Shown piece after piece: positions 61,015 to 64,000 of a DNA stretch of 64,000 nt. The DNA is from Flaccisagitta enflata. Its lineage: Eukaryota; Chaetognatha; Sagittoidea; Aphragmophora. Below the pieces are notes generated by a model. That model did no database searches. It saw only the letters and a list, made by a program, of their open reading frames with translations, and was not told where the DNA came from. The stretch lies in contig OZ231126.1 in the NCBI GenBank assembly GCA_965153355.1, positions 71,920,001 through 71,984,000 on the forward strand. The letters are read 5' to 3'. The position numbers and the translations under genes were made by a program. The first letter of the stretch is position 1; each line of letters starts with the position of its first letter.

Positions 61015-61520
61015 AGGGAATGAGCGGAGTGAGTGGGCGAGCTAATGAATAGAGTGAGCATAGCAAAGCAAAACGCTGTGGAGCGAGTAAGCGGAGTGAG
61101 CAGTGCGAGCAAATGTACTTAGCAAAAAACAATGAACAATGAACTTAGCAAAAAAAACCGGTTCTTTGTGACTAAAAAACACACCCCTTTTCGTGATCCA
61201 ATTCAGCATAACACTCTGGTCCCCCCCCCCCCTCTTCCAGGCTCCCTTAGCGACTTTCATTTCAATCTTTCTCAGTCTCTCCCTCAATAACCAGTAGTTC
61301 CCATTCAGGTCTCCCCGGCTCAAACACGAATTTTCTCTTTCCCCACACCCATTTCTAGTCAGAGACAATTACGTTCTGAATGGGTCACTCGGTCGCTTGC
61401 TACATTCATTCGCTCACACCACTCATCTTACTCCGCTCACTCACTCCACAGTGCTTCGCTTCACTATGTTTTCTTTTCTTGCTCGCTCTGTTCACGGGTT
61501 CACTCACTCACTTCCGCTCA
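61015..61520. mobile_element. Fold-back element with GAGCGGAGTGAG arms
   Basis: The left arm (61,020-61,125; GAGCGGAGTGAGTGGGCGAG, GCTGTGGAGCG) is matched in reverse complement by 61,400-61,520 (CACTCCACAGTGC, TTCCGCTCACTC). The loop of about 275 bp contains a phrase related to 62,640-62,700. Confidence 0.6.
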
Positions 61521-61552
61521 CTCCTTTGTGGGACAGTTCAAAATCTAGAATA

Positions 61553-61760
61553 TGTTTTTAGTTGCGGACACGCAACTCTATAAGAGGCTTTGTCCGTCCG
61601 TCCGTCGGTCCGTGGTCATCAAGTTGAAAAGTGGGAGATCAATACTTTTTGATACTTTTTTTGTATGTTTGAGTATTGGAGATGGGTATGGATGTGGATG
61701 GGGGTTTGATGCCCCTGCCCACCCGTCCGCAACAATATTGTGACCCCGCGTCACTTGTTA
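61553..61760 (-). mobile_element. Short hairpin-tailed element with ACAATATTGT end
   Basis: Same family as 26,560-26,742, opposite orientation. The terminal stem AGTTGCGGACACGCAACT (61,560-61,577) and the distal CAATATTGTGACC (61,732-61,744) plus GCGTCACTTGT are present. Confidence 0.7.
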
Positions 61761-62320
61761 GTCACGTGCACGCGACTCTATGACCCGCTCTGTCGGTCGG
61801 TCGGTTCGTCCGTCGTTCGGTCCGTAACACTATGCTTTTTTGCATCGTTTATAGTCATTTGAGGTCATCTCAAGTCATTTTAAGTCATTTTTAGTCATCT
61901 TAAGTTATTCTAAGTCATTCTAAGTCATTCTAAGTCATTCTAAGTCACTTTAAGACATTTTTTGTGATTGCAGTATTTGTCATTTTTTTTTTCATTTTAC
62001 ATCATTTTAAGTCATTTTAAATTATTTTAGGTCATTTTAAGTCATCCTTAGTCATTCTGGGTCACTGTAAGTCATTCTGAGTCACTTTAAGTCATTCCAA
62101 GTCCATAACGCTTAGATTTTTTTGCCGTTTTACATCGTTGTACGTCTGGTTAAGATCTGGTTTAAGTCTGGTTTTTTGTCTGGTTTAAGTCTGGTTCAAG
62201 TCTGGTTTAAGTCTGGTTTAAGTCTGGATTAAGCCAATAAAGTGATACAAGAAGGAGTCAGGTCAATTCAGTTATCTTTGTCTCGCACGCGACTTATAGG
62301 TGTTGGCCTTGTTGCTCTGT
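61758..62320 (-). mobile_element. Short hairpin-tailed element with expanded 10-bp core
   Basis: On the minus strand it starts CAACAAGGCCAACACCTATA (about 62,313-62,294) and GTCGCGTGCGAGAC, then an expanded core of TAAGTCATTC-type 10-bp units (61,850-62,100) and TAAGTCTGGTT 11-bp units (62,150-62,230). It ends at the stem AGTCGCGTGCACGTGACTAA (61,758-61,777). It directly abuts the previous element. Confidence 0.7.
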
Positions 62321-62399
62321 AAACGCGTTTCATAGGAACAAACGCGATTTTGGTCGGCACTATAAACACGCCCTGAGTTTTGTGCCCTTCCAAATTGCT

Positions 62400-62790
62400 C
62401 AAAAAAAAAATCCTCTGTGGCTAAAAACTTTCCATCACTTCCATTTGCCATGATTGTCATCACCTTTCTTATTCTCTTACTCAAATAACCTTTTAGGTCT
62501 TCTCAGCTCAACCTTGAATATCCTCCATCTCCACACTCGCAGCCAACGCTGCGTCAATCCAAAGTTCTCGAGTGGCTACAAACATTCCCTCACTTCCATA
62601 TGGCTCTCTCTTTCTCTGACTCCCTATATAGCCTTCTCCTCCCATTCAAGTCTTCCGCGCTCAACCTCCCGCTCCTCCCTCTCCACACCCGCTGCCAGTT
62701 TTGCGCCCACCCATATAAACTTCCTCCGTGAATTAAAACTTTCCCCCATTTCCATTACCGTATGCCATATGCCATCATCTTCCTTCTTCT
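62400..62790 (+). repeat. Diverged direct repeats of about 130-185 bp
   Basis: Three related units contain GTGGCTA or TGAATTAAA, CATTCCCTCACTTCCAT-type phrases, TCTTC(C)-GCTCAACCT and CTCCACAC-CGC-GCCA. A fourth relative lies in the loop near 61,290-61,350. Open frames here are by-products. Confidence 0.5.
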
Positions 62791-63846
62791 CCCCCCCCCC
62801 CCCCATCTTGCCCTTTAAGCAGATAGGGTGATGTCAAGCGATTTTCTGAGGGGAAAGAGGGTAAGTTCTCATATTACAGAGGGTAAGTTCTCATGTTGCA
62901 GTTGCCAATTTCCCCGTTTCTTGGAGGGGAAATGGAATATCAGAGCGGCGATCAAAGAGGAGTCACCTTTCCATCAAAAAAAAAAAAAAAAAAAAAGTGC
63001 CGGTTTCTCTCATCGCCTCTTTAACCTCGACTCGGTAACCAAGACACGCGCTATTTGGCGCTGGTAGGGGGGGGGGCAGACAGACACGTGAGCTGACATT
63101 TACAGATACGTAGACAGTTAAAAAGGTTGTCAGAGATAAGACAGGTGTGCAATATCCGTATCGCTTAAATCATAATAATTTCAGATTTTTGTCTGCACCT
63201 CATTTTGCCAGTTTTACTTTCCAGCAAAAGTCATGAGAATTTGCTAATTTTTCATGACACATGACAAGTACACTTATAGTTTGCCTTGTTGAGTAGAATT
63301 TTAACAGGGTCCCTTCAATGACTTCAAAAAGTTACAGTAAAAAGTTTATGTCAAAAGGCAACCAATTTTTTTTCGTTTTTGAAAATCAAAAACTCTTTTT
63401 TGGTCCATTTACTTTTATTCTAGGAAGCAACTTAGAAGTAACTAAAACAGACACCACTCAAAATTGACTACTCCTTTCTCATCATCTCAGCTCAGCGTAG
63501 TTCCTAATTGAGTGAATTTGCCGAGCGAATCCATGATAAAGCTGTAAAGAAAGTCATTCCAGCACAATGGACTAAATGACAAATTAATTCAGAGTTGGAT
63601 TAACGTCGCAGTTAATCCCCGTTCCAACCAAACTACGATCACGGCCGTGCCATTCAGAGTATGCTCATAGAATGAAAACCTGGATTCCTAGGCTGTTACT
63701 AGAACTTGAAGTAGTTAACTTTTTCTAGTCAAAATTTTGGAAATCCCGTAATCAACAAATCGAAATCAAGTAGTAAACTAATTGACTTATTTTTGGGTGC
63801 AAAAAGACAAAAATCAACTATTTCACTTAAAATATAAAGTATTTAA
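62791..63846. other. Spacer with C-run, A-run and G-run
   Basis: Homopolymers C14 near 62,790, A of about 22 near 62,974 and G9 near 63,068. An AG-GTAAGTTCTCAT phrase is repeated twice (62,859 and 62,882). No gene is supported. Confidence 0.4.
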
Positions 63847-64000
63847 TAGTCGCAAAAGCGTTACATGGTCAGCGGTACCCGATGCCCCTAAGTTAGTGTA
63901 TGTGGGAATGAGATTATGAGAGGGGCAGCGGCCCCGGAGGGGCCGATGACCTATGATTCCACATAGGACAATTTTCTCCGGTTTGAAAAGCTAGGTTAGG
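63847..64000 (+). repeat. Composite hairpin-head element (start, runs off window)
   Basis: TAGTCGCAAAAGCGTTACAT (63,848) leads to GGTCAGCGGTACCCG and the stem GGCCCCGGAGGGGCC (63,929-63,943), then GATGACCTATGATTCCACAT and TTTTCTCC, where the window ends. This is the best-preserved head of the family. Confidence 0.8.

Overview
This window looks like repeat-dense, gene-poor DNA from an invertebrate animal. The evidence is split genes with GT-AG introns, abundant microsatellites, TA-flanked DNA transposons, a LINE tail, and degraded copies of two animal genes: an IQGAP-type scaffold and nicastrin, a gamma-secretase subunit. A nematode or similar worm is only a guess. No bacterial operons, CRISPR arrays, rRNA or tRNA genes were recognised.

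The dominant feature is a giant inverted repeat. Bases 1 to about 27,590 reappear as reverse complement from about 27,600 to 52,918, so base 1 pairs with base 52,918. The left arm probably continues upstream of the window. The axis lies inside the nicastrin-like gene with no obvious spacer. The arms match closely in two blocks (left 1-13,130 with right 39,770-52,918; left 25,008-26,142 with right 28,738-29,876). Between those blocks they match only roughly, and the right copy is about a fifth shorter. Every change from good to poor match falls on a microsatellite. This fits a fold-back (chimeric) long molecule in a hybrid assembly at least as well as a natural palindrome.

Left arm: an IQGAP fragment cut by a TA-flanked transposon (1-970); a hairpin/minisatellite composite (1,000-1,545); a 313-codon open frame (1,563-2,504); a C2HC-finger remnant (2,799-3,330); a chain of hairpin-ended repeats (4.4-7.3 kb); an unidentified minus-strand gene remnant split by a fold-back element (7.36-8.63 kb); a candidate exon (9,480-9,748); a run of composite repeats (11.8-14.2 kb); a LINE tail (14.3-15.0 kb); a 4.6-kb inverted-terminus element nested in a 19-bp satellite (16,192-20,789); a pogo-like transposon (22,698-24,201); and the nicastrin-like gene (25.1-27.6 kb). 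The right arm mirrors this order.

Right flank (52.9-64 kb): the rest of the IQGAP pseudogene up to its C-terminus, then a field of fold-back elements, short hairpin-ended repeats, a transposase HTH fragment and minisatellites.

Every recognisable coding segment carries in-frame stops or frameshifts, so no intact gene can be claimed here. The families were recognised by eye from remembered conserved segments. No database search was run.
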